From an uncultured Bacteroidales bacterium (GTDB lineage: Bacteria > Bacteroidota > Bacteroidia > Bacteroidales > Paludibacteraceae): DNA of 5,260 nucleotides. Of this stretch, positions 1 to 5,237 are shown one piece after another. Where the stretch lies: contig CAIUKZ010000518.1 in NCBI GenBank assembly GCA_903899865.1, positions 1 to 5,260 of the forward strand, in the 5' to 3' direction. The position numbers were made by a program, and so were the translations under genes. The notes below the pieces were generated by a model. It was given only the letters and a program-made list of their open reading frames with translations. It ran no database searches and was not told the DNA's origin. Every line of letters begins with the position of its first letter. The stretch's first letter is position 1.

Positions 1-1732
1 CAACGGTGAATTTGGACAGTAAAAACACATTCAATGCAGCAATAGGCGAATACAGCACTTGTAAATCAGTACTCATTAGTTTGGCAGTTGGCACATTGGA
101 ATAAACTCTTATGCCATTGGTATTGAAGTTCATAGGTGGAATCTGTGTGTTGGTAACACCCATGATGTAATCCCGAATCAAACTCAGAGATTGACTGAAG
201 TTTATTTTCAGTATTGAACTAGAGAATTGCAAGTTTGTTTTGAAAAAATTTGATTTTTCAGCATTCAGATACGGATTACCAATGTAGTCATACCCATCGT
301 AGGCATTGAAGAGATAAAACCCCAATCGCTCCCCAATGGTGGGCATACGCTCCGCATATCCTGTGGATGCGAAGAGTGATAGTGTGTTCGAAAAGTTATA
401 TTTGGCTGATAGATTGATGCTTTTGACCATTTTGGATTGTGAGTTGGGCAAGTCGTAGTTGAAAACCGAAAACTGCTGTTGACCATATTTTGATTGCAAT
501 TCATCCATGGTATAATCCACTCTTCCGTTGGCGGTAAGGCTGAATTGGTCAGTAAAATAGGTGGTATTTTCGGCAAAAAAACCCGACACATTGCGCAACA
601 TAGCTGGCCAGGTCTGCATGTACATGGGTGCTTCGGGTGCTAAACCTGCAAAACGCATGTGCATGGTCATTTCGGCTATCGAATTGTTGGTGTAATTGTC
701 GGCTTTGATTGTGAGTCTATTCCTATTATTCCACGGCACAATAGCTTGCACATAAGCCCCCAAAGTGGAACTTCTGCCTGGCATATCCATCCGCATGTAC
801 ACCGAATCTGGTTTCCCAACGGGCTTTATTTTGAGCAGATACAGGCTATCGCGATGCGAATCATCCATCACATGCACTACATCGTTGAAATACACTTTGG
901 CTTTCCATTGAGTAGTTGTTTTTCGTTGATATTCGAGGGCAATGAGCATGGCTTGAGCTTTGCTCACATCCATCGGCAATGCAGGGTAGCCCACGTTTTG
1001 AGCCAAATCGAAAAGGATATCGGTTTTAAAACTATTCACTTCATTGGGTTTGAATTTGAGCGATGAATGGATGTTAGATTTTTCAAACTGGGAGAATGGT
1101 ACCATTCTACCATTGCCGTCGCGATAGTTTTGGTTGTTTCTATACACGCCATCGATGAGCCATAGCCAATTGTTTTTGCCCGCTCCCAATGTGAAGAGTA
1201 GGTTTTTGCCACGCGATATGCTTTCGTAACCAGTGGCAAGTGACACAGTCGATGATTTGCCCGTTGCAATTTCTGGTTCTGCCAATGACATGTCCACAGC
1301 ACCACCGATGTTACATCCGGTTTGACAACTGCCAGTGCCTTGCCGTATGGAGATGCTTTTCAAATTGGTCGGTTCGATGTAGGAGGTGATGGGATCCATT
1401 TTGTCCGTGCAAGCCCCAAACATCCGCATGCCATCTATGGTAACATTGACCTGTCCGCCCGAAAACCCATTGACTTGTGGTTCCAAAGCATAGGCACCAC
1501 GTTTGATGAGTGACATCCCGTCCAGTCGTGCTGTGATATTGTCTATGGTTGAAAATTGATTGGTACGGTAGTAATCCACCACATCATTGTTTTGCAGCGG
1601 GAGTGACACCGATACCAGTACTTCTTGCAGGGCAACAGTATCTGTTGTCATTTGTCTGACTTTCGCTTCCTGAGCCTTACCGATAAGAGCTACCAAGCAA
1701 AGGAGGAAGAACAGTTGTTTCTTCAACATCAT
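1..1732 (-). CDS. TonB-dependent outer-membrane receptor, OprC/NosA-like (probable copper importer), 3' end missing
   Basis: The frame is open from ATG at 1732 to the window edge, giving 577 codons; the last part of the barrel lies outside. Residues 1-20 form a signal peptide (basic start, Leu/Phe-rich core, cleavage expected after GKA). A TonB-box-like DTVALQEVLV segment (31-40) precedes a plug domain (about 45-150) with the IDGMR and NIGGAVDMS motifs; barrel strands follow. The plug holds C108xxxM112, and H287xM289 sits in VVHVMDD, resembling the DHVMDNY segment of TonB-copper receptors. As I recall, OprC binds copper through C143/M147 and H323/M325; the Cys-His spacing is 180 there and 179 here. 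Further methionines cluster at 313/315/317, 355/357/359 and 370/372/378. C136 and C140 form an extra pair in the plug. There is no carboxypeptidase-like N-terminal extension and no SusD partner. Start: a second ATG follows immediately; no Shine-Dalgarno. Receptor class is certain; copper as substrate is inferred. Confidence 0.93.
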   Translation of the reverse strand, partial: MMLKKQLFFLLCLVALIGKAQEAKVRQMTTDTVALQEVLVSVSLPLQNNDVVDYYRTNQFSTIDNITARLDGMSLIKRGAYALEPQVNGFSGGQVNVTIDGMRMFGACTDKMDPITSYIEPTNLKSISIRQGTGSCQTGCNIGGAVDMSLAEPEIATGKSSTVSLATGYESISRGKNLLFTLGAGKNNWLWLIDGVYRNNQNYRDGNGRMVPFSQFEKSNIHSSLKFKPNEVNSFKTDILFDLAQNVGYPALPMDVSKAQAMLIALEYQRKTTTQWKAKVYFNDVVHVMDDSHRDSLYLLKIKPVGKPDSVYMRMDMPGRSSTLGAYVQAIVPWNNRNRLTIKADNYTNNSIAEMTMHMRFAGLAPEAPMYMQTWPAMLRNVSGFFAENTTYFTDQFSLTANGRVDYTMDELQSKYGQQQFSVFNYDLPNSQSKMVKSINLSAKYNFSNTLSLFASTGYAERMPTIGERLGFYLFNAYDGYDYIGNPYLNAEKSNFFKTNLQFSSSILKINFSQSLSLIRDYIMGVTNTQIPPMNFNTNGIRVYSNVPTAKLMSTDLQVLYSPIAALNVFLLSKFTV

Positions 1733-1743
1733 TTTTTATTTTA

Positions 1744-1789
1744 AATAGGTGGACGATGGTAAATAAGTTGTTACTATCTTCCACCTATT
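1744..1789 (-). promoter_or_regulatory. Long hairpin in the leader just before the receptor start codon
   Basis: Perfect 10-bp arms AATAGGTGGA (1744-1753) and TCCACCTATT (1780-1789) enclose a second pair, GATGGTAA (1755-1762) and TTACTATC (1771-1778), which pairs at 7 of 8 positions, with an 8-nt loop. It ends 11 nt before the receptor ATG, so in the receptor mRNA it would sit beside the A-rich ribosome-binding stretch. It could be an RNA structure controlling translation or an operator for a dimeric regulator; the sequence does not decide which. No T-run follows on the minus strand, so it is not a normal terminator. Confidence 0.5.
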
Positions 1790-1840
1790 GAATAATTTAA
1801 TATTTTGATTATCTGCAAAACGACCGATATTTAATCAACA

Positions 1841-2030
1841 GGGGCTTTGCCCCTCAACCCCACTTACTTTTTTGTCTTGACACAAAAAAGTAAGCAAAAA
1901 AGGTCAAGACTGTGCCCGCTTCACTCGAAAAACTAGCGCTCGGTAGGCTCAAATCGTCCAAACTCGCCCTGTCGAAATACGACAGGACTCAAACAGGACG
2001 ATTTTTAACCGCCTACCTCACTTGTTTTTC
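1841..2030. repeat. Composite intergenic repeat of nested palindromes
   Basis: This fills most of the 368-bp gap between lipoprotein and receptor genes. It contains, in order: a GGGGC/GCCCC hairpin (1841-1853); a perfect 13-bp hairpin CTTACTTTTTTGT/ACAAAAAAGTAAG (1863-1894); GTCTTGAC (1874-1881) with its complement GTCAAGAC (1903-1910); and a four-level nest, GAAAAAC 1927-1933 with GTTTTTC 2024-2030, GGTAGGC 1942-1948 with GCCTACC 2011-2017, AAATCGTCC 1951-1959 with GGACGATTT 1996-2004, and CCTGTCG 1968-1974 with CGACAGG 1980-1986. It resembles, from memory, dispersed repeats between genes in Bacteroidota. Only one copy is in the window, so dispersal is inferred. A plus-strand ORF across it is not believable as a gene. 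Confidence 0.7.
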
Positions 2031-2082
2031 GGTTCACCGGACAAGGTCGGTCGGGTGCAGGAAGCATGTCTGTCAGCAAGAC

Positions 2083-2096
2083 ATTATGCGCATAAT
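2083..2096. repeat. Perfect 14-bp palindrome after the lipoprotein stop codon
   Basis: ATTATGCGCATAAT is fully self-complementary and lies 4 nt past the lipoprotein stop. Just beyond it, ATGTCT (2065-2070 side) and AGACAT (2079-2084) form a second, partly overlapping inverted repeat. With no loop and no T-run it is a poor intrinsic terminator. A protein-binding site or mRNA 3'-end structure is possible. Confidence 0.4.
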
Positions 2097-2100
2097 CATT

Positions 2101-2946
2101 TTAAAGATTAATGATAAAATTAGCATCCTTAGAAATGGTTTTTCCATCTTTCTGAACCTCTACTTTTATTTTCCACTCACCTGTCATGGTGAAGTTCACT
2201 TTCCCTTTGTAATGCCCGTTGCCGATATGAACAGGATTCACATTATTCGGCGAACCGTGACCCATGCTTGGCATTTCGGGAGTGATGATAAAGGTGTGTG
2301 TAGTGTCGGCAGGCCATGACATATCGCTTTCTTTTCTATGAAGCGTAAATTCAATATCATTCATTCCCACTTTAGGTGTAGTAGGTGATACTAGCGACAA
2401 GACTAATTTGGGAGCATCTACAGCTAATGATGTGAATACGCTGAGCGCAGGACTGCTTGGATTATCAACAGTGATATTGAAGCCAGCAGCACCATGTTTA
2501 TTGGTTTTGTGATTGTGTACCTTCAGACCCAATGTCCAATAGCCTGCTGTACTTGTAGGCATTACAAAAGCTACAGCACCTTTGAAAAGTCCATTAGGAG
2601 CATCTTCATCTGGATTTTCGACAGGACAAGCATGTTGCATCATCATCATTCCACTTCCCATTACCATCACAGGCATGAAATGAATGTGAGAATCTTTGAT
2701 GGTATCTTTTTCATTTACCGAATCGAGTAATATCACAGTAAGCTGGTTGTAACCCATGAAGAAGTTTTTCTTTCCCCATATCTGAACTTTAGCTCCTGCT
2801 CCGATAGCATAACCTTCTTTTAGTTTGATTAATCCCGAAAGCGGATCAGTAGGTTTGGTTATTTCTGGTTCTTCTTTTGATTTGCAAGAAAATGTGATGG
2901 CTGCAATAGCCAATATGATGGATGTTTTTAAAAATATTGATTTCAT
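2101..2946 (-). CDS. Met/His-rich lipoprotein with two YtkA/FixH-like domains (probable copper-binding)
   Basis: 281 residues. The N-terminus is a lipoprotein signal with lipobox ITFSC, so C21 should be lipidated; the mature protein is predicted to be an envelope lipoprotein. Two similar beta-sandwich-type domains follow, about 45-162 and 178-281. They align at GLFKGAVAFVM (119-129) and GHYKGKVNFTM (244-254), each followed by a W and beta strands; the second has the PEMPSMGHG motif (223-231) typical of YtkA-like proteins. The first carries a dense metal-ligand tract: H87, H89, M91, M94, M96, M100-M103, H105, C107. The His/Met/Cys ligands suggest Cu(I)/Cu(II) binding; no enzyme motif is seen. 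Its place between a Cys-cluster gene and an OprC-like receptor supports a periplasmic copper chaperone or receptor partner, which is inference. It starts at ATG 2946 because the signal peptide begins there; that ATG overlaps the stop of a possible 30-codon ORF. The name 'YtkA-like' rests on motif recognition. Confidence 0.9.
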   Translation of the reverse strand: MKSIFLKTSIILAIAAITFSCKSKEEPEITKPTDPLSGLIKLKEGYAIGAGAKVQIWGKKNFFMGYNQLTVILLDSVNEKDTIKDSHIHFMPVMVMGSGMMMMQHACPVENPDEDAPNGLFKGAVAFVMPTSTAGYWTLGLKVHNHKTNKHGAAGFNITVDNPSSPALSVFTSLAVDAPKLVLSLVSPTTPKVGMNDIEFTLHRKESDMSWPADTTHTFIITPEMPSMGHGSPNNVNPVHIGNGHYKGKVNFTMTGEWKIKVEVQKDGKTISKDANFIINL

Positions 2947-3035
2947 AAGTGTTTTGTATTTAAATAGTTATGATTATGACGATGGTTTTCAGAAGAATCA
3001 ATCTTCCGACACAACGCCTTGTTTATCTGTATCAT
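2943..3035 (-). CDS. Possible 30-codon His-rich leader ORF overlapping the lipoprotein start
   Basis: ATG at 3033-3035 opens a 30-codon frame. Its TGA overlaps the lipoprotein ATG in an ATGA junction, the classic arrangement for translational coupling. The peptide has a single Cys at position 9 and a HRHNHNY segment near its end. There is no signal peptide and no Shine-Dalgarno; AAAAA precedes the ATG, which is usual here. At this length the frame may be chance. If real, it could be a leader peptide or an uncharacterised metal-binding micropeptide. Confidence 0.22.
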   Translation of the reverse strand: MIQINKALCRKIDSSENHRHNHNYLNTKHL

Positions 3036-3082
3036 TTTTCGTTTACAGATATGCAGAATATGCTGGCAAAAAATATTGTCAG

Positions 3083-3090
3083 CAAAACTA
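3083..3090 (-). promoter_or_regulatory. Candidate -7 promoter element before the lipoprotein gene
   Basis: On the minus strand TAGTTTTG fits the Bacteroidota -7 consensus TAnnTTTG fully. Upstream, at about the right distance, there is only TTA in place of the usual TTG -33 element. It would give the lipoprotein (and the small overlapping ORF) its own start within the 160-bp gap, with a leader of roughly 130 nt. Between it and the small ORF is an imperfect inverted repeat, TGCTGGC/GTCAGCA (3061-3084 region). Confidence 0.3.
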
Positions 3091-3106
3091 GAATGGATGT
3101 GTGTTT

Positions 3107-3493
3107 TTAAGCTCTAGGGGGAATGAAAATAGATCCAACAGATCGGGAATGAATGATCGTGGAAGGTGGAATGATGTAATTGATATTGGTTGATGTGATG
3201 GAAGATAGGAGTTTCTGTGTAAGTAAAAACTCCGTTACTTCTTTGGATTGCGATGTTTTGTTGGTGTTTTTTTCGGTGGGGGAGTCAGTTTCGCGCGTGG
3301 TATTTACTTGCTTGATCTGTTTTTCCCTAAAGCATTTTCCCTCGCAACAGCAATTCGGTTTGTCCTTGTTTTCACACAGGTTTTTGGCTATATATGACTT
3401 GAAAATCACGTACTCTATGTAGGGTATTTCGAATCTGAACAGATTGAATACCAAACTGCATAACAGTATGAGTGCATATATGCGAATCTTCAT
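3107..3493 (-). CDS. Small exported or membrane-anchored Cys-cluster protein, unknown function
   Basis: 128 residues. Residues 4-20 are a hydrophobic segment that could be a signal peptide or membrane anchor. It is followed by a compact motif of five cysteines, C40, C48-C50 and C54, within KNLCENKDKP and CEGKCFREKQ. From memory, Bacteroidota have many small proteins with this N-LC-x-N-x-x-KP-...-C-x-GKC-(Y/F)-x-x-KQ pattern, often near metal-related receptors and usually annotated as hypothetical. The middle (about 63-85) is Lys/Thr/Ser-rich and probably disordered; the tail ends in IFIPPRA. The clustered Cys could bind a soft metal such as Cu(I) or be redox-active; neither is shown. It is the first gene after the best promoter candidate and lies 160 bp before the lipoprotein gene on the same strand, so joint expression is plausible. 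No alternative start fits the hydrophobic N-terminus better. Confidence 0.85.
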   Translation of the reverse strand: MKIRIYALILLCSLVFNLFRFEIPYIEYVIFKSYIAKNLCENKDKPNCCCEGKCFREKQIKQVNTTRETDSPTEKNTNKTSQSKEVTEFLLTQKLLSSITSTNINYIIPPSTIIHSRSVGSIFIPPRA

Positions 3494-3529
3494 TATTTGT
3501 GTGGGGAATTATTACTACTTTGATGTTTT

Positions 3530-3537
3530 CAAATATA
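3530..3537 (-). promoter_or_regulatory. Probable -7 promoter element of the metal-uptake locus
   Basis: The minus strand reads TATATTTG, an exact match to the Bacteroidota TAnnTTTG element, 36 nt before the ATG of the Cys-cluster gene. A transcript would have a leader of about 30 nt. A clear -33 TTG is not visible, only TTTA-like sequence slightly too close. Nothing else is recognisable in the 140 bp between this gene and tadA. Confidence 0.45.
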
Positions 3538-3633
3538 ACTATTAAATCCTCATAAAGTTTATAACTTACATTATTTTACACTTATACGGCATATCCTTAG
3601 TAGGTAACCTGCAAGAATCTTTTGCTGAATGAT

Positions 3634-4113
3634 TCATCGTTTCTTCTTGAAAAAGTCCTTTACCAATGCGCTACATTCTTGTGCGAGTATGCCTTTGGTG
3701 ATGATGGTTTTGGGGTGGAGGGATTGTGGGGCATAGTGCAGGTAGCCTTTTTTGTCATCTGAGGCTCCATAGACCAAGCGGGACACTTGTGCCCATGCAA
3801 TGGCTCCAGCGCACATTACACATGGCTCCAGCGTGACGTAAAGTGTGCAGTTTGTCAGGTATTTTCCACCTAGTAATTGTGCAGCGGCGGTGATGGCTTG
3901 CATCTCAGCATGAGCGGTTACGTCGGTAAGTGTTTCGGTAAGATTGTGCCCTCGCCCGATGATTCGTCCATCGCAGACTACCACAGCGCCAATGGGCACT
4001 TCATCGCGCTCCCCAGCAAGTTTGGCTTCTGCCAGTGCATGCTTCATAAATTGTATATCAAGCTCCTCTTGGCTTGGTGCTTCTTGGGGGGATGATGAGT
4101 AGTAGTGGGTCAT
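3634..4113 (-). CDS. tadA: tRNA-specific adenosine deaminase (A34 to inosine)
   Basis: 159 residues of the cytidine/deoxycytidylate deaminase fold. TadA deaminates wobble adenosine 34 of tRNA-Arg(ACG) to inosine in the cytoplasm. Zinc ligands and catalytic residues are clear: H68 and E70 in TAHAEMQ, and C98 and C101 in LEPCVMCAGA. N57 (GRGHN) is 11 residues before H68, as N46 and H57 are in E. coli TadA. The VPIGAVVV strand (39-46) and the VYGASDDKKG segment (114-123) are also typical. Length is near the family norm, with a Ser/Gln/Glu-rich N-terminal extension of about 20 residues. M23 (about 4047) is a possible internal start, but the ATG at 4113 keeps the extension common in the family. 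The C-terminus is a Lys-rich tail. It sits 140 bp from the metal locus and is probably transcribed separately. Guanine deaminase and riboflavin deaminases are less likely given HAEMQ and the short length. Confidence 0.95.
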   Translation of the reverse strand: MTHYYSSSPQEAPSQEELDIQFMKHALAEAKLAGERDEVPIGAVVVCDGRIIGRGHNLTETLTDVTAHAEMQAITAAAQLLGGKYLTNCTLYVTLEPCVMCAGAIAWAQVSRLVYGASDDKKGYLHYAPQSLHPKTIITKGILAQECSALVKDFFKKKR

Positions 4114-4146
4114 TTGTTTGAATAAAAATGAAAAATAAAATGAATC

Positions 4147-4245
4147 TGCCTCCAGCTTTAGCTTTTCTATGATGAATTGCCTCCAGATGAGATGCCTCCA
4201 GCTTTAGCTCTTCTTTGATTAATTGCCTCCAGCTTTAGCTGGAGG
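4147..4245. repeat. Short direct repeats ending in a perfect REP-like palindrome
   Basis: TGCCTCCAGCTTTAGCT occurs three times (4147-4163, 4193-4209, 4224-4240), with a shortened fourth copy, TGCCTCCAG, at 4178-4186. The first two full copies belong to 31-bp units (4147-4177 and 4193-4223) identical at 28 of 31 positions. The last copy continues into GGAGG and forms a perfect 9-bp stem with a 2-nt loop (4226-4245). The half-palindromes look like decayed or truncated copies of this hairpin. This fits a REP-like family moved by a RAYT-type transposase, but no such gene is in the window. Confidence 0.7.
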
Positions 4246-4270
4246 GGGATAATAAATTCAAAATCAAATA

Positions 4271-4397
4271 TGGGCTTTAGCCCAATTTTTTCTATACAAT
4301 AATCATTTGGAAAGATTGGGCTAAAGCCCCCTTTTCATTATTTATCTTTTGGAGGGATTGGGCTGAAGCCCAATCCTATTCATTAAGAAGGCCCAAT
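4271..4397. repeat. Second REP-like family, GGGCTTTAGCCC hairpins in opposite orientations
   Basis: Three hairpins share the core GGGCT-nn-AGCCC: 4271-4284 (6-bp stem, then a T-run), 4318-4329 (5 bp) and 4355-4376 (GGATTGGGCT/AGCCCAATCC, perfect 10 bp). The first and second are inverted relative to one another, and the match extends into their flanks (about 19 of 21 positions). A half copy, GCCCAAT, is at 4391-4397. The core differs from the 4226-4245 palindrome but shares the GCTTTAGC centre, so the two families may be related. No gene lies here. Confidence 0.65.
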
Positions 4398-4402
4398 TTA
4401 TT

Positions 4403-4560
4403 CATTCAATTGTGAATGCCAATACAATTCAATTTTAATATTAACCCATTCACCACCACTTTATAGAAAATACGTTCCAAACCCCTATCATTCGACCCCA
4501 GCCAGGGTCGGATTGTTCTGCTTGTTATTCTATACACATTTTACCCCGCTGGGGTATTTT
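4403..4560. repeat. Non-coding stretch with three further small hairpins
   Basis: No believable gene lies here on either strand. It holds CATTCA/TGAATG (4403-4418), CGACCC/GGGTCG (4493-4510) and TACCCC-GCT-GGGGTA followed by TTTT (4542-4560). The last two resemble short GC-rich repeats found between Bacteroidota genes. The final one has the shape of a plus-strand terminator, but no plus-strand gene precedes it. Confidence 0.45.
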
Positions 4561-4579
4561 GTCAGATCTCTATATAGTT

Positions 4580-4687
4580 CAAGTTTAGCGAAGCATAAAT
4601 GGACTTAACATCAATGTAGTTTCTAAACTGCATTTTTAAGTTACTAACCTTCGATATTTTCAGCACATTTCCACTTCGTTAAACTTG
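4580..4687. repeat. Possible small insertion (MITE-like) with 14-bp inverted ends
   Basis: CAAGTTTAGCGAAG (4580-4593) and CTTCGTTAAACTTG (4674-4687) are inverted repeats matching at 13 of 14 positions, 80 bp apart. The interior is AT-rich and codes for nothing recognisable. It lies beside the point (about 4700) where the Bro-N gene fragment stops resembling its family, so it may mark the event that truncated that gene. No clear target-site duplication is seen. Confidence 0.35.
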
Positions 4688-4701
4688 CGCTAAAAGGAGA
4701 A

Positions 4702-4963
4702 CCTGTGCCAGCTACACCTTAAATGGTTCCGCTTTAGGCGAAGGGATGCTTTGGATTAACCGAAAAAGCTGTTCGGTATCAGCAACATCGGTCAGCTGCA
4801 TTTTACCATCATCGGAAATAAGTTTCAACCGTCCGATTTTTTCGGACAGTTCACTTCCTTCTTTATTTAGCTTTGTTTTTAAGTCACTCCAATATTTTTG
4901 TGGACGGTCTGTTTCTGTAAGTATTTCAATAACATCAATTATGGCGAAATACCATTTTTCTGC
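4702..4963 (-). pseudogene. Fragment of a Bro-N domain (phage antirepressor/DinD-like) gene
   Basis: The frame 4712-4963 encodes 83 residues with strong Bro-N family features: EKWYFAIIDV, then RPQKYWSDLK, EGSELSEKIGRLK, DGKMQLTDVADTEQ and the near-invariant RLIQSIPSPKAEPFK. The family continues (F/K)-x-WLAxVGYERI; here the next codons are GTG, TAG, then CTG GCA CAG GTT, so a TAG replaces TGG and coding-like sequence runs only to about 4702. Upstream the frame is closed by TGA TAA TAG directly before the alanine at 4963, so the usual 20-30 N-terminal residues and start are lost. Both ends are missing: this is a relic. Intact relatives are DNA-binding domain proteins in prophages and genomic islands, suggesting past mobile DNA here. 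Family assignment is from motif memory. Confidence 0.8.
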
Positions 4964-4971
4964 CTATTATC

Positions 4972-5042
4972 AAAAAGCTATAAAAGCCACTGCAAGACTT
5001 TTGAAAATAAACGTTAACTTGCTGTGGCATTTTTTGCTTTTT
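4972..5042. repeat. Imperfect 71-bp inverted repeat between two gene remnants
   Basis: Inner arms GCCACTGCAAG (4986-4996) and CTTGCTGTGGC (5018-5028) match at 10 of 11; outer arms AAAAAGC (4972-4978) and GCTTTTT (5036-5042) match fully. The hairpin has A-runs on one side and T-runs on the other, so it could act as a bidirectional terminator, for example for the gene ending at 5109. A small mobile element remnant is the alternative, as it sits where the Bro-N fragment loses its start. Confidence 0.4.
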
Positions 5043-5108
5043 GGGCGATTAGTCTTCTCTTAAACTTTATTTGAGTTCCTCTTTTTAATGTTTTCAATTT
5101 AAGAGTGT

Positions 5109-5237
5109 TCAATTAATGATTGTTGTAAGTACACCATTTCTAAAAACTAAAGTGCCAGTATTATATCGCCAGACTTCTGACACTCCAGTTTTATCCGTGA
5201 TTTTTTGACGAGAATCTGTTTCACCCCATGATTCGAC
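5109..5237 (-). CDS. C-terminal end of a gene with a BamE/SmpA-like tail
   Basis: Only the last 42 codons and TGA are present before the adapter-derived contig end. The peptide begins VESWGETDSRQ and ends TLVFRNGVLTTIIN. A 'WG-x-x-D' start, a VWRY strand and an 'L-x-F-x-NG-V-L-T-x-I' end are the pattern seen at the end of SmpA/OmlA (BamE-like) small lipoprotein domains; E. coli BamE has a comparable FNSSGVLTNID near its end. The family is suggested by pattern only; the start, signal sequence and length are unknown. Confidence 0.55.
   Translation of the reverse strand, partial: VESWGETDSRQKITDKTGVSEVWRYNTGTLVFRNGVLTTIIN

Noticed and set aside
659..1513. Plus-strand ORFs and a short minus-strand frame (1036-1305) inside the receptor gene
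   Set aside because: The receptor frame is continuous across all of them with signal peptide, plug and barrel features, so they are shadow frames.
1841..2030. Structured non-coding RNA or riboswitch
   Set aside because: The arms are symmetric on both strands and resemble a dispersed DNA repeat; no known RNA class was recognised.
1912..2319. Plus-strand 135-codon ORF
   Set aside because: Its first half crosses the nested-palindrome repeat and the rest is antisense to the clear lipoprotein gene; the peptide has no recognisable domain.
3494..3633. tadA terminator in the gap after its stop codon
   Set aside because: Only a 5-bp GAATC/GATTC pair with no clear T-run is present, too weak to call.
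3877..4095. Plus-strand ORF antisense to tadA
   Set aside because: It is a shadow frame of a strongly conserved enzyme gene on the other strand.
4271..4291. Functional intrinsic terminator (hairpin plus T-run)
   Set aside because: The T-run is on the plus strand but no plus-strand gene lies upstream, and the hairpin belongs to a repeat family.
4147..4376. CRISPR array
   Set aside because: The repeats are few, unevenly spaced, self-complementary and separated by degenerate copies instead of unique spacers; no cas gene is present.
4746..5063. Plus-strand 105-codon ORF
   Set aside because: It lies antisense to the Bro-N fragment, whose residue pattern is clearly real, and runs into the inverted repeat; Ser/Phe-rich translation is typical of a shadow frame.
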